Assembly: GCA_050260015.1 (NCBI GenBank)
Contig: JBLNBN010000033.1
Coordinates: forward strand, 1 to 24,863
From: JBLNBN01 sp050260015
GTDB lineage: Bacteria; Bacteroidota; Ignavibacteria; Kapaibacteriales; UBA2268
Direction: 5' to 3'
DNA length: 24,863 bases
The notes under the pieces: generated by a model
Database searches by the model: none
What the model was told of the DNA's origin: nothing
The model's input: the letters and a program-made list of their open reading frames with translations, nothing else
Made by a program: the position numbers and the translations under genes
Shown here: piece after piece, positions 15,234 through 22,178 of the stretch
Position numbering within the stretch: position 1 is the first letter of the stretch
Layout: each line of letters starts with the position of its first letter

Positions 15234-16157
15234 ATGATTAAATTTTATAATCTTGAAGACGGCGTCAAGGAAATCTACGAATATGTCCCGGGCTGTTGGA
15301 TTAACACGGTTAACCCCTCTGCGGAGGAAATAGTCTATTTGATGGAGAAATTCGGCATACCCGAGGACTATATAACCGACGTGCTCGACTTAGACGAGCG
15401 AAGCCGCACCGAAAGCGAGGACGGCAACCAGCTAATTATTATCCGCGTGCCCGTCTTCAACGCCGAGCATACTATCCCCTACACTACCGTTCCGCTTGGA
15501 GTAATTCTTCATGGCGACACTATGATTACGATTAGCTACACGCAAAGCGAAGTCATTACCGATATTTTAAACCAGCGCGCCCGACCTATTACTTCGAATA
15601 AACGCTATTTCGTGCTCGACGTCTTCAACCGCTCCTCGAATTACTTTATGAAGTACATGAAAGAGCTAAATCGCAAGACTTCTATTATTGAAAAAGATCT
15701 GCGCAAATCGATCGAGAACGACGAGCTGAATATATTGATTAAAATACAAAAGTGCCTCGTTTACTTTATGACCTCGCTCAAAAGCAACGAGCTTTTGCTC
15801 TATAAGCTGCAGCACACCCGGTTCGCCGGCGCCACCGAGGACGATTTGGACCTCGTGGACGACGCCGTCATCGAGGTGCGGCAGGCGGTGGAAATGGCGA
15901 AGATTTACATGGACATCCTTACCGGGATGATGGACGCTTTCGCATCCGTCATCTCCAATAACTTGAACATAGTCATGAAGCGACTAACGTCGATCACTAT
16001 CGTGCTTATGCTCCCGACGTTGGTGGCCAGCTTATTTGGCATGAACGTGCCGAACGGAATGGAGGAATACAGGTTCGCCTTCCTGGCGGTCCTGGTCATC
16101 TCTACGCTGCTCTCGACGTTCGCGCTAATAGTCTTTAGAAAATCTAAGCTGCTATAA
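15234..16157 (+). CDS. corA: CorA-family magnesium/divalent cation transporter
   Basis: This 307-residue inner-membrane channel subunit should form pentamers that import Mg2+ (or Co2+/Ni2+). It has a long cytoplasmic N-terminal alpha/beta funnel domain and a long helix near 130-250. The first membrane helix (about 252-268) ends in the signature GMN (269-271, LFGMNVPNG), and the second helix is at 281-301, followed by a short basic tail FRKSKLL. The GMNVPN loop resembles the shorter CorA forms rather than the E. coli protein. It begins 40 bases after nadB and ends in a shared terminator, so the two are likely cotranscribed; a functional link is not obvious. Zinc-exporting ZntB is a possible alternative that sequence alone does not exclude. 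Confidence 0.92.
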   Translation: MIKFYNLEDGVKEIYEYVPGCWINTVNPSAEEIVYLMEKFGIPEDYITDVLDLDERSRTESEDGNQLIIIRVPVFNAEHTIPYTTVPLGVILHGDTMITISYTQSEVITDILNQRARPITSNKRYFVLDVFNRSSNYFMKYMKELNRKTSIIEKDLRKSIENDELNILIKIQKCLVYFMTSLKSNELLLYKLQHTRFAGATEDDLDLVDDAVIEVRQAVEMAKIYMDILTGMMDAFASVISNNLNIVMKRLTSITIVLMLPTLVASLFGMNVPNGMEEYRFAFLAVLVISTLLSTFALIVFRKSKLL

Positions 16158-16179
16158 GGTAAACTATATTTGAAAAAGA

Positions 16180-16211
16180 AAAAGCCCGGGGCCATAAGCT
16201 CCGGGCTTTTC
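16180..16211. terminator. Bidirectional terminator between corA and tRNA-His
   Basis: AAAAGCCCGG pairs with CCGGGCTTTT, with T-rich flanks in both directions. It can end the nadB-corA mRNA and the convergent tRNA-His transcript. Confidence 0.9.
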
Positions 16212-16218
16212 AATTATT

Positions 16219-16295
16219 TGGGGCGAGAGACGGGGCTCGAACCCGCGGCAACCAGAGCCACAATCTGGTACTCTACCTACTGAGCTACTCCCGCC
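16219..16295 (-). tRNA. tRNA-His (anticodon GTG)
   Basis: The minus-strand cloverleaf has acceptor GCGGGAG paired with CTCTCGC, plus the histidine-specific extra G(-1) opposite C73. The anticodon arm CCAGA-TTGTGGC-TCTGG carries GTG, and the T arm has GGGTTCGAGCCCC. A CCA follows C73 in the DNA, unlike the other two tRNAs here. Confidence 0.95.
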
Positions 16296-16317
16296 GTTTT
16301 CCTAACTGTAAGGATTA

Positions 16318-16349
16318 CAAAATTAAATAAATAATTTATTGTGTACAAA
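16318..16349 (-). promoter_or_regulatory. Promoter of tRNA-His
   Basis: On the minus strand TTTG (16349-16346), a 20-nt spacer and TAATTTTG (16325-16318). It shares TTTGTACA and TAATTTTGTA with the other tRNA promoter. Confidence 0.82.
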
Positions 16350-16373
16350 CGATTTCTTTGCGAAAAAGAAAAC

Positions 16374-16404
16374 AAAAAAATCCGGCGTAAAGCCGGATTT
16401 TTTT
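16374..16404 (-). terminator. Terminator of the thioredoxin-like gene
   Basis: AAATCCGGC pairs with GCCGGATTT over a five-base loop, with a run of T on the minus strand. It starts 22 bases after the stop. Confidence 0.9.
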
Positions 16405-16425
16405 AAGCGATACTTAGCGGCTTAT

Positions 16426-16932
16426 TTATTTTGCCATGAGCTTTAAAAGCTCGTCATGCAGCAGCTTCTCGTCGCCGGAAGCATAGCCGGTGTGCTCGAA
16501 AACGATTTCGCCCGCCGCGTTTATTAAGAACGTATGAGGCGGGTTGTTTACGTTTAGAGCGCGCTGGAAGTCTTTATTTTCGTCCAGGTAAACGTCGAAT
16601 TTCCAGCCGCGTCCCTTCACGAACGGGGCTACTTTCTTGCTGGAGCGCGTGTCGTCGACGGAGACGCCGATTATCTTAACGCCGGTTTCCTCTTGCCATT
16701 TTTCGTACAGTTCGTTCATAGCGATGAGCTCGGAAAGGCAGGGCTTGCACCAGGTAGCCCAGAAGCTGATGATCATCGGCTTGCCGCCGTTCTCGAACTT
16801 GCCGGTTTCGACGAGCTCGCCTTTTAAATTCTTTACGCGCGCGTTGGGCAGCTTGCGGGCTTCCTCCGCTCTCAAGGCTCCAATCGTCAAAACGAGGGCT
16901 ATAATAACCGCAAATACTTTTACTGACCTCAT
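16426..16932 (-). CDS. TlpA-like periplasmic thioredoxin
   Basis: This 168-residue protein starts with a signal peptide or N-terminal anchor (residues 1-22, VKVFAVIIALVLTIGALRA). A TlpA/ResA-type thioredoxin fold follows: ISFWATWCKPC at 55-65 with redox cysteines 62 and 65, GVSVDD near 94-99, and NNPPHTFLIN with the cis-Pro loop near 129-138. Such proteins reduce or exchange disulfides in exported proteins, or support cytochrome c maturation; which applies is not shown here. It is monocistronic and ends in its own terminator. A divergent gene coding for a T9SS cargo with a CxxxxC pair lies 98 bases away, which could be coincidence. A possible TAAATTTG promoter element lies at 17005-17012 on the minus strand. 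Confidence 0.9.
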   Translation of the reverse strand: MRSVKVFAVIIALVLTIGALRAEEARKLPNARVKNLKGELVETGKFENGGKPMIISFWATWCKPCLSELIAMNELYEKWQEETGVKIIGVSVDDTRSSKKVAPFVKGRGWKFDVYLDENKDFQRALNVNNPPHTFLINAAGEIVFEHTGYASGDEKLLHDELLKLMAK

Positions 16933-17030
16933 AATTTATTCCTTTTGTAACTTATTCTGTTTATAAATTGTTTTAAACTTATTAAATTGTATAAAAAGTT
17001 GTTGCAAATTTAAACAAACGGAGCGTATAA

Positions 17031-17783
17031 ATGAAAAAATTTCTTAACCCGCTTGCATTTACTTTCGCGCTTGCCGCGCTGCTCTTCGCGGGCGGCGAAA
17101 CTAAAGCTGAAAGTAAGCTTGCGCTGATCTCGGCGCAAACGGTCGTCAACTGTAAAACTACCGACGACCCAGCGCTTGCTCACGCTGCGATCCAGAATAA
17201 TTCTTCCACGACCATGACGATAGCCGTAGCGGTCGAGGTAATAGTAATGGATCCAAATCATCATTACTCAATATGCTCCGGCGGCACATGCTATCCGGCT
17301 AAGCAAGTGAACTATAACCCTCCGAATCCCATTAATCTCGCCGCTGGCGCCGTAACCGAGGCATTAGATTACGAGTTTAAGTATTATCCATATTGGTTTG
17401 ACGAAGAATACAATCCTACCGCTCCAACTGAAGGTTATTCGAAGATGAGAATAACTTTCACGGATAAGAATAACGCGGAGAACGTAGCTTCTTACGAAGC
17501 GGAGTTCATAGTGAAAAACGCTGGCGTCTACGAGCTTCTCTCCGGCGGCGCAACCGTCGGCCCCAACCCGTCGCGCGGAACGGTCAATTTTAATATCGCG
17601 CGCCCGGACGCTATCGGCGGCGAGCTCACCGTGTACGACGCGAACGGCAGGCCCGTGAAAACAATTAAAATCGAATCCGCTTCCTTCAGCGCCAATATGG
17701 CCGACCTCGCCGGCGGGGCTTACCATTACGCTTTTAAAGCCGGCGATAAGTACTTCGGCGGCGCGTTCGTGATCGAAAGATAA
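17031..17783 (+). CDS. T9SS type A sorted secreted protein
   Basis: This 250-residue protein has a signal peptide at 1-26 (FTFALAALLFAGG core, cut after TKA). A beta-sandwich region follows, with a short CSGGTCYP segment (82-89) that could form a disulfide; a similar C...CYP pattern is familiar to me from other Bacteroidota secreted proteins. The C-terminal 75 residues are a T9SS sorting domain: VGPNPSRGTVNFNI from 176, then ELTVYDANGRPVKTI, DLAGGAYHYAF, and GGAFVIER at the end. Export through the outer membrane by T9SS is inferred from the tail; no T9SS machinery gene lies in the window. It is monocistronic, with a strong terminator two bases after the stop. Function is unknown. Confidence 0.9.
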   Translation: MKKFLNPLAFTFALAALLFAGGETKAESKLALISAQTVVNCKTTDDPALAHAAIQNNSSTTMTIAVAVEVIVMDPNHHYSICSGGTCYPAKQVNYNPPNPINLAAGAVTEALDYEFKYYPYWFDEEYNPTAPTEGYSKMRITFTDKNNAENVASYEAEFIVKNAGVYELLSGGATVGPNPSRGTVNFNIARPDAIGGELTVYDANGRPVKTIKIESASFSANMADLAGGAYHYAFKAGDKYFGGAFVIER

Positions 17784-17784
17784 T

Positions 17785-17822
17785 AAAAAAGAACGAGCTA
17801 TATTACTAGTTCGTTCTTTTTA
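17785..17822 (+). terminator. Terminator of the T9SS cargo gene
   Basis: AAAAAGAACGA pairs with TCGTTCTTTTT over a 14-nt loop, directly after the stop codon. Confidence 0.88.
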
Positions 17823-17843
17823 ACTAAAAAGTTCCAAATTGAT

Positions 17844-17884
17844 AAACGGTCAATTGCTCAAAGCGGTTGATCGTTTTTTATTTT
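17844..17884. terminator. Second terminator, probably for nfu
   Basis: AAACGGTCAA pairs with TTGATCGTTT (one G-U) over a 13-nt loop. The T run is stronger on the plus strand, but the only unterminated gene nearby is nfu on the minus strand. Confidence 0.6.
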
Positions 17885-17901
17885 GGTAAAAGAAATAGAA
17901 T

Positions 17902-18147
17902 TTACCGGACGTTTTCCACCCTCCTGGCCTCGGGCACATCCTTAAGAATTACTTTCTCAATACCGGCGCGAAGCGTCATAAGCGACATAGGGCAATCGGC
18001 GCACTGACCGAGCAGGCTCACCTCGACTACGCCCGTCGCGGGCTCGAAGCGGACGAAGACGACGTCCCCGCCGTCGAGCTGCAAGTACTTGCGGGTCTTT
18101 TCGAGCGATTCGCGGATATGATTTTCTATTTCCTCTTGATTTCGCAT
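17902..18147 (-). CDS. nfu: NifU-like C-terminal domain Fe-S scaffold (Nfu)
   Basis: This 81-residue protein is a stand-alone Nfu domain, which carries a 4Fe-4S cluster between two monomers and passes it to apo-proteins. LDGGDVVFV near 24-32 and the cluster-binding motif CADCPMS near 49-55 are both present; the helix that follows (TLRAGIEKVILKDVPE) is typical. The length matches the isolated domain. It starts four bases after the stop of mrp, so the two are almost certainly translated from one mRNA. Pairing a scaffold with an Mrp ATPase fits cytoplasmic cluster delivery. Two Cys only, both in the motif. The gene symbol follows common use; the family is clear, the exact clients are not. Confidence 0.93.
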   Translation of the reverse strand: MRNQEEIENHIRESLEKTRKYLQLDGGDVVFVRFEPATGVVEVSLLGQCADCPMSLMTLRAGIEKVILKDVPEARRVENVR

Positions 18148-18151
18148 ATTC

Positions 18152-19222
18152 CTACAGGCTTATCTCCATAGCAGGCTGCCTTTTTGAATTCTTTACGCGT
18201 AGCGCCGAAGCGACCTTTTCGGCTAATTCCATCAATGGAGCGGATTGCGGGCTGTCTTTTTTCAGTACTTGCGGCATGCCGCTATCGGTGGAGTCGCGCA
18301 TTTCGATGGATAGCGGGACTTCGGCGAGAAGCTTTACGCCCATCTCCTCGGAAATTTTCTTGCCGCCGCCCTGCCCGAATATGTAGTATTTCTTATCCGG
18401 GGCTTCCGGCGGAGCAAACCAGCTCATGTTCTCGACGACGCCGAGTATATCGACATTAACGCGGCGGAACATACTAATGGAACGCCGCACGTCCGATAGA
18501 GCAATTTCCTGGGGAGTAGTGACGATGACTGCTCCGTCGAGCGGGATCTTTTGCACGAGCGTGAGCTGAATATCGCCGGTTCCCGGGGGCAAGTCAAACA
18601 CTAAGTAATCGAGCTCGCCCCAATCGACCTTTTCGAACAATAGGGAAAAATACCCCGCTAAAAGCGGTCCGCGGACTATCGCCGCTTCGTCGCGATTGAG
18701 AATAAATCCCATCGAGGCGACCTTTACGCCGTGACTTTCGTGGGGCGAGGCGATTACCGTCCCGTCCTCCGCGCGCGCGGCCGGCATATTTACGGACGGC
18801 AATCCAAACATAAGGGGTTGGCTCGGGCCGTAGACGTCCCCGTCGATTATTCCCACGCGCGCGCCGGTCTGCGCCAGCGCGGTAGCCAAATTGGCCGCTA
18901 TGGAGCTTTTCCCGACGCCTCCTTTACCGGAGGCTACCGCGATTATGTTTCTCGCCTTGCCGAGCGTCTTGCGCTTCTGAGGCGGCAATTCGAGCGCCGT
19001 CGTTTCAACGTCCACGGAATCGGCTTTCGAGCCCAATGCCTCCCTGATGGATTGCAAAATTCTTTTTTCGGCGAATTCAACCGGCGGAACTAATTCAAGC
19101 CTAACGGCGAAGCGGCCGCCGCTCTTCTCCACGCTCTTTATAGCGCCAAGCTGGCCGAGCGTTTTTCCGAGGTCTGGGTCTACAATCGATTCTAACTTAG
19201 TCTTTAGCTTTTCTTCATTCAT
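18152..19222 (-). CDS. mrp: Mrp/ApbC-type P-loop ATPase for Fe-S delivery, cysteine-free
   Basis: This 356-residue protein belongs to the Mrp/NBP35/ApbC group, which carries Fe-S clusters to client enzymes using ATP. Residues 1-85 form a MIP18/DUF59 domain (SIVDPDLGKTLGQLG). The deviant Walker A SGKGGVGKS is at 98-106, IDGDVYGPSQP at 126-136, and FDLPPGTGD at 209-217. The region where most family members have the CPxC cluster ligands reads ENMSWFAPPEAPDKKYYIFG (264-283), without cysteine; indeed I find no cysteine in the whole chain. I recall similar ligand loss in other Bacteroidota Mrp proteins. It lies 61 bases after uxs and four before nfu. No Shine-Dalgarno stronger than AATGA-type AT-rich sequence is seen before the ATG. 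Confidence 0.93.
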   Translation of the reverse strand: MNEEKLKTKLESIVDPDLGKTLGQLGAIKSVEKSGGRFAVRLELVPPVEFAEKRILQSIREALGSKADSVDVETTALELPPQKRKTLGKARNIIAVASGKGGVGKSSIAANLATALAQTGARVGIIDGDVYGPSQPLMFGLPSVNMPAARAEDGTVIASPHESHGVKVASMGFILNRDEAAIVRGPLLAGYFSLLFEKVDWGELDYLVFDLPPGTGDIQLTLVQKIPLDGAVIVTTPQEIALSDVRRSISMFRRVNVDILGVVENMSWFAPPEAPDKKYYIFGQGGGKKISEEMGVKLLAEVPLSIEMRDSTDSGMPQVLKKDSPQSAPLMELAEKVASALRVKNSKRQPAMEISL

Positions 19223-19283
19223 TGTTTTATCGCGTTATTTGTTCTTAAATAAGCGAAGACGTATATCGCGATCGATAAATTAT

Positions 19284-20240
19284 CTAATTGTGAATTCCGT
19301 TAGCTATGTTAAGCCTGCGCCGGAAGTCCTCTATAGTTTTCTTTAAGCCTTCCCTGCGGTTTATCTTAGGAGTCCATTCGAGCAAGGCCTTCGCCTTTGT
19401 TATATCCGGTTGGCGCACCTTCGGATCGTCGCTCGGGAGCTCTTCGAATACTATTTCGCTTTTCGAGCCCGTTAGCTCGATGATTTCCTCCGCAAGCTGG
19501 AGCATCGTCAGTTCGTCGGGGTTGCCTATATTTACAGGCTCCTTCTCGTCGGAGAGAAGCAAGCGGTAGATGCCTTCGATCTCGTCGTCGACGTAGCATA
19601 CCGAGCGGGTTTGCGAGCCGTCGCCGTAAACCGTCACCGGCTTGCCGTCGAGCGCCTGGGTAATGAAGTTCGGGATCGCCCGCCCGTCGATGAGTCTCAT
19701 GCGCGGGCCGTAAGTGTTGAATATCCTGACAATGCGCGTCTCCACGCCATGATATCTATGGTACGCCATAGTAAGCGCCTCGGCGAAGCGCTTCGCTTCG
19801 TCGTAAACTCCGCGGGAGCCGACGGGATTTACGTTGCCCCAGTACGTTTCAGGCTGCGGATGCACGAGCGGATCGCCGTACGTTTCCGAAGTCGAGGCGA
19901 GCAAAAAGCGCGCGCCCTTCGCCTTGGCAAGACCAAGCGTCTTATGGGTGCCGAGCGAACCTACTTTTAGCGTCTGAATCGGGAATTTCAAGTAATCGAT
20001 CGGCGACGCCGGGGAGGCGAAATGCAGGATGTAGTCAAGCGTTCCGGCTACGTAAATGTAATTTGTAACGTCGTGCTCGATTAGATTAAATCTTTTCTTT
20101 CCAATTAGATGCGCTATGTTTTCCGGCGAGCCCGTGATGAAGTTGTCCATGCAGAAAACTTCGTCGCCGGCGTCCAAAAACTTTTCGCAAAGATGCGAGC
20201 CCAGAAAGCCGGCTCCGCCTGTAATTAGTACTCTTGCCAT
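19284..20240 (-). CDS. uxs: UDP-glucuronate decarboxylase (UDP-xylose synthase)
   Basis: This 318-residue short-chain dehydrogenase/reductase converts UDP-glucuronic acid to UDP-xylose with bound NAD+, supplying a sugar for surface glycans. The NAD motif is GGAGFLGSH (8-16). HFASPASPIDY (73-83) and STSETYGDP (116-124) with Glu119 are typical of the decarboxylases rather than 4-epimerases. The catalytic pair is Tyr146/Lys150 in GVYDEAKRFAEA, and FNTYGPRMR follows. Length equals that of bacterial UXS. A TAATTTTG promoter element is 25 bases upstream, back to back with gltA. The mrp and nfu genes follow at short distance and may be cotranscribed, though no metabolic link is evident. The two glycosyltransferases elsewhere in the window could use the product, but nothing shows that they do. 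Confidence 0.92.
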   Translation of the reverse strand: MARVLITGGAGFLGSHLCEKFLDAGDEVFCMDNFITGSPENIAHLIGKKRFNLIEHDVTNYIYVAGTLDYILHFASPASPIDYLKFPIQTLKVGSLGTHKTLGLAKAKGARFLLASTSETYGDPLVHPQPETYWGNVNPVGSRGVYDEAKRFAEALTMAYHRYHGVETRIVRIFNTYGPRMRLIDGRAIPNFITQALDGKPVTVYGDGSQTRSVCYVDDEIEGIYRLLLSDEKEPVNIGNPDELTMLQLAEEIIELTGSKSEIVFEELPSDDPKVRQPDITKAKALLEWTPKINRREGLKKTIEDFRRRLNIANGIHN

Positions 20241-20265
20241 TAACTTTTCGCGATTATAATAAAAT

Positions 20266-20273
20266 CAAAATTA
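20266..20273 (-). promoter_or_regulatory. -7 element of uxs-mrp-nfu
   Basis: TAATTTTG on the minus strand, 25 bases before the uxs ATG. The upstream TTG is not clear. Confidence 0.5.
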
Positions 20274-20312
20274 AGAAAGTTTTACAGATTTAAGAAATTA
20301 TGTAAGAATTAC

Positions 20313-20341
20313 TTGGAAATTACATAATTAATTTATATTTT
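20313..20341 (+). promoter_or_regulatory. Possible promoter of gltA
   Basis: TTG (20313-20315), an 18-nt spacer and TATATTTT (20334-20341), one base off TAnnTTTG. Weak on its own. Confidence 0.3.
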
Positions 20342-20386
20342 CCGTCCGATTATGAATTAGTCAATAATTTTTATAAGGAAGAAATT

Positions 20387-21670
20387 ATGTCTCTACTTCA
20401 AAAAAAACTCGCATTAACGCTCCCCGACCAGGCCGAGAAAATTAAAAATTTGTGCAAGGCGCACGGGGATAAAGCAATTTCCGAAGTTACTCTTTCGCAA
20501 GTCTTCGGAGGTATGAGGGGAGTAAAATGCATTCCATGCGACACTAGCGAAGTTCCGCCGGACAAAGGCCTGGTTATTCGCGGCATACCTATTAAGGAAT
20601 TAAAGGACAAGCTTCCCGAAGAAATCTTTTGGCTGCTGTTGACGGGCGAGCTCCCCAGCAAGGAAGAGCTGGAGGATTTGATGAATGACTTTAGCTCGCG
20701 CGCGCGCGTTCCGGAATACGTCTGGCAAATGCTCGACGCTATGCCGGAGAACTCCCACCCGATGGTTATGTTCAACACCTCTATTCTAATTATGGAGAAC
20801 GAGAGCGATTTTGCAAAGAAGTACTCGGACGGGATCAGTAAAAGCGATTACTGGATACCGACGCTCGAGGACGCTCTCAATATAATCGCTAAGTTGCCTT
20901 CGATCGCAGCTTACGTTTACCGCAAACGCTTCGGCAAGGGCGAGCGTATCGATCCGGTCGAGGGTTATGACCTCTCCCGCAATTACGTTCATATGCTCGG
21001 GCTTGGCGACGAGGACGGGAAGTTTACAAAGCTTATGAGGTTGTACCTCACCCTGCACTCCGACCACGAGGGCGGCAACGTCAGCGCGTTTACTTCCTCG
21101 ACCATCAATTCGGCCCTTTCGAGTCTCTACTATTCGCTCTCCGGCGGATTAAACGGTCTGGCAGGTCCGCTCCACGGGCTGGCTAACCAGGAATGCCTTC
21201 ATTGGGTGCTGACGGTCATGGAAAAATTCCATGGAACGCCCACCCACGAAGAGCTCGAAAAATACGCATGGGAAACGCTGCAGAGCGGAAAAGTAATTCC
21301 CGGCTACGGGCACGCCGTGCTGCGCGTATGCGACCCGAGATTCGAGGCGTTCCTCGAATTTGGTAAGGAATATATGCCGAACGATCCAGTGTTTAAAACT
21401 GTTCAGCACGTATTCGAGGTCGTTCCGAACGTATTGAAGCAGGTAAAGAAGATAAGCGATCCCTGGCCGAACGTCGACGCCGGGAGCGGCGCGCTGCTCT
21501 ACCACTTCGGGCTGACCGAGGTAAGCTACTATACCGTGCTGTTCAGCGTGTCGCGAGCAATTGGCATTTGCGCCCAGGCGGTGCTTAACCGCGGCTATAA
21601 CCTCCCGATTATCCGCCCGAAATCCCTTCCATCGGAAAAGTTCGCGGCGTCGCTTAAAGCGCAGTTTTAA
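20387..21670 (+). CDS. gltA: Citrate synthase, mitochondrial-type
   Basis: This 427-residue enzyme condenses oxaloacetate and acetyl-CoA to citrate. Unlike the usual bacterial hexameric GltA, it matches from memory the eukaryotic mitochondrial enzyme along its whole length: GGMRGVKCIPCDTS (41-54), EEIFWLLLTGELP (78-90), LHSDHEGGNVSAFTS (223-237), LNGLAGPLHGLANQE (255-269), GYGHAVLR (306-313), PNVDAGSGALL (361-371), RPKS (410-413). The catalytic His263, His309 and Asp364 and the substrate-binding arginines 313, 390 and 410 are in place. AAGGAAG lies before the ATG. The gene is monocistronic with a terminator. Whether it can also cleave citrate, as some bacterial citrate synthases do, cannot be judged from sequence. 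The symbol gltA is used for function, not for this subtype. Confidence 0.96.
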   Translation: MSLLQKKLALTLPDQAEKIKNLCKAHGDKAISEVTLSQVFGGMRGVKCIPCDTSEVPPDKGLVIRGIPIKELKDKLPEEIFWLLLTGELPSKEELEDLMNDFSSRARVPEYVWQMLDAMPENSHPMVMFNTSILIMENESDFAKKYSDGISKSDYWIPTLEDALNIIAKLPSIAAYVYRKRFGKGERIDPVEGYDLSRNYVHMLGLGDEDGKFTKLMRLYLTLHSDHEGGNVSAFTSSTINSALSSLYYSLSGGLNGLAGPLHGLANQECLHWVLTVMEKFHGTPTHEELEKYAWETLQSGKVIPGYGHAVLRVCDPRFEAFLEFGKEYMPNDPVFKTVQHVFEVVPNVLKQVKKISDPWPNVDAGSGALLYHFGLTEVSYYTVLFSVSRAIGICAQAVLNRGYNLPIIRPKSLPSEKFAASLKAQF

Positions 21671-21698
21671 TAGCAAGGAAATTGAAAGTATATAAAAT

Positions 21699-21737
21699 AA
21701 AAACGCCGGAGCCCGTAAGAGCTTCGGCGTTTGTTTA
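21699..21737. terminator. Bidirectional terminator after gltA
   Basis: AAACGCCGGAGC pairs with GCTTCGGCGTTT (one G-U) over an eight-base loop, with A/T-rich flanks on both sides. It serves gltA and the convergent operon ending at 21752. Confidence 0.85.
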
Positions 21738-21751
21738 AATACTGTCGACGA

Positions 21752-22135
21752 TTATTTCGCGTAATCTATATTGGAAATTTGAATCCAATTGAGTCCGGAT
21801 TTAACCGACGTTTTACCGGCTACCGCTACGTTGCGACCGCCGGCGAAACTCGAGAGTTTCTTATTGGCTATCGAGCCGTCGCTGTTGATTATAAAGTAAA
21901 CCTTCGCGCTCTTGCCGTTTCCGGAGAGCAGCACGAGCGTACCGCCGTTCTTCAGCTCGTTGACGGCTTCTTCAGCCGTCAATTTGCTTAAGTCGCCGAT
22001 CGCAACCTTCGAAAGCGAAGTTACCGTGCCGACGATCGATTTAGGAGCCGCCGGTTTTTTCGGCGCGGCTTCCGTTGCCGCAAACGCTCCGATGAATAAT
22101 ATAGCCGCAAGGGCTAAAGCATACGCTTTTTTCAT
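21752..22135 (-). CDS. Small exported hypothetical protein
   Basis: This 127-residue protein has a signal peptide at about 1-23 (YALALAAILFIGAFA core), then a Lys/Pro/Ala linker (PKKPAAPK). The remaining 95 residues alternate short strands and one helix (TAEEAVNELKNGG) and end with GGRNVAVAGKTSVKSGLNWI, which looks like the last strands of a small OB-like barrel. No cysteine and no T9SS tail, so it is probably periplasmic. AAAGGA precedes the ATG. It follows the lipoprotein gene by 43 bases and likely shares its transcript. I do not recognise a named family. Confidence 0.78.
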   Translation of the reverse strand: MKKAYALALAAILFIGAFAATEAAPKKPAAPKSIVGTVTSLSKVAIGDLSKLTAEEAVNELKNGGTLVLLSGNGKSAKVYFIINSDGSIANKKLSSFAGGRNVAVAGKTSVKSGLNWIQISNIDYAK

Positions 22136-22178
22136 AGTACTAAATTGTCCTTTCGTTATGTATTACTTACGTAATTTA

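Noticed and set aside
17005..17012. TAAATTTG on the minus strand as promoter of the thioredoxin gene
   Set aside because: It has no TTTG partner at the right spacing and lies 72 bases from the ATG, so I mention it but do not list it as a feature.
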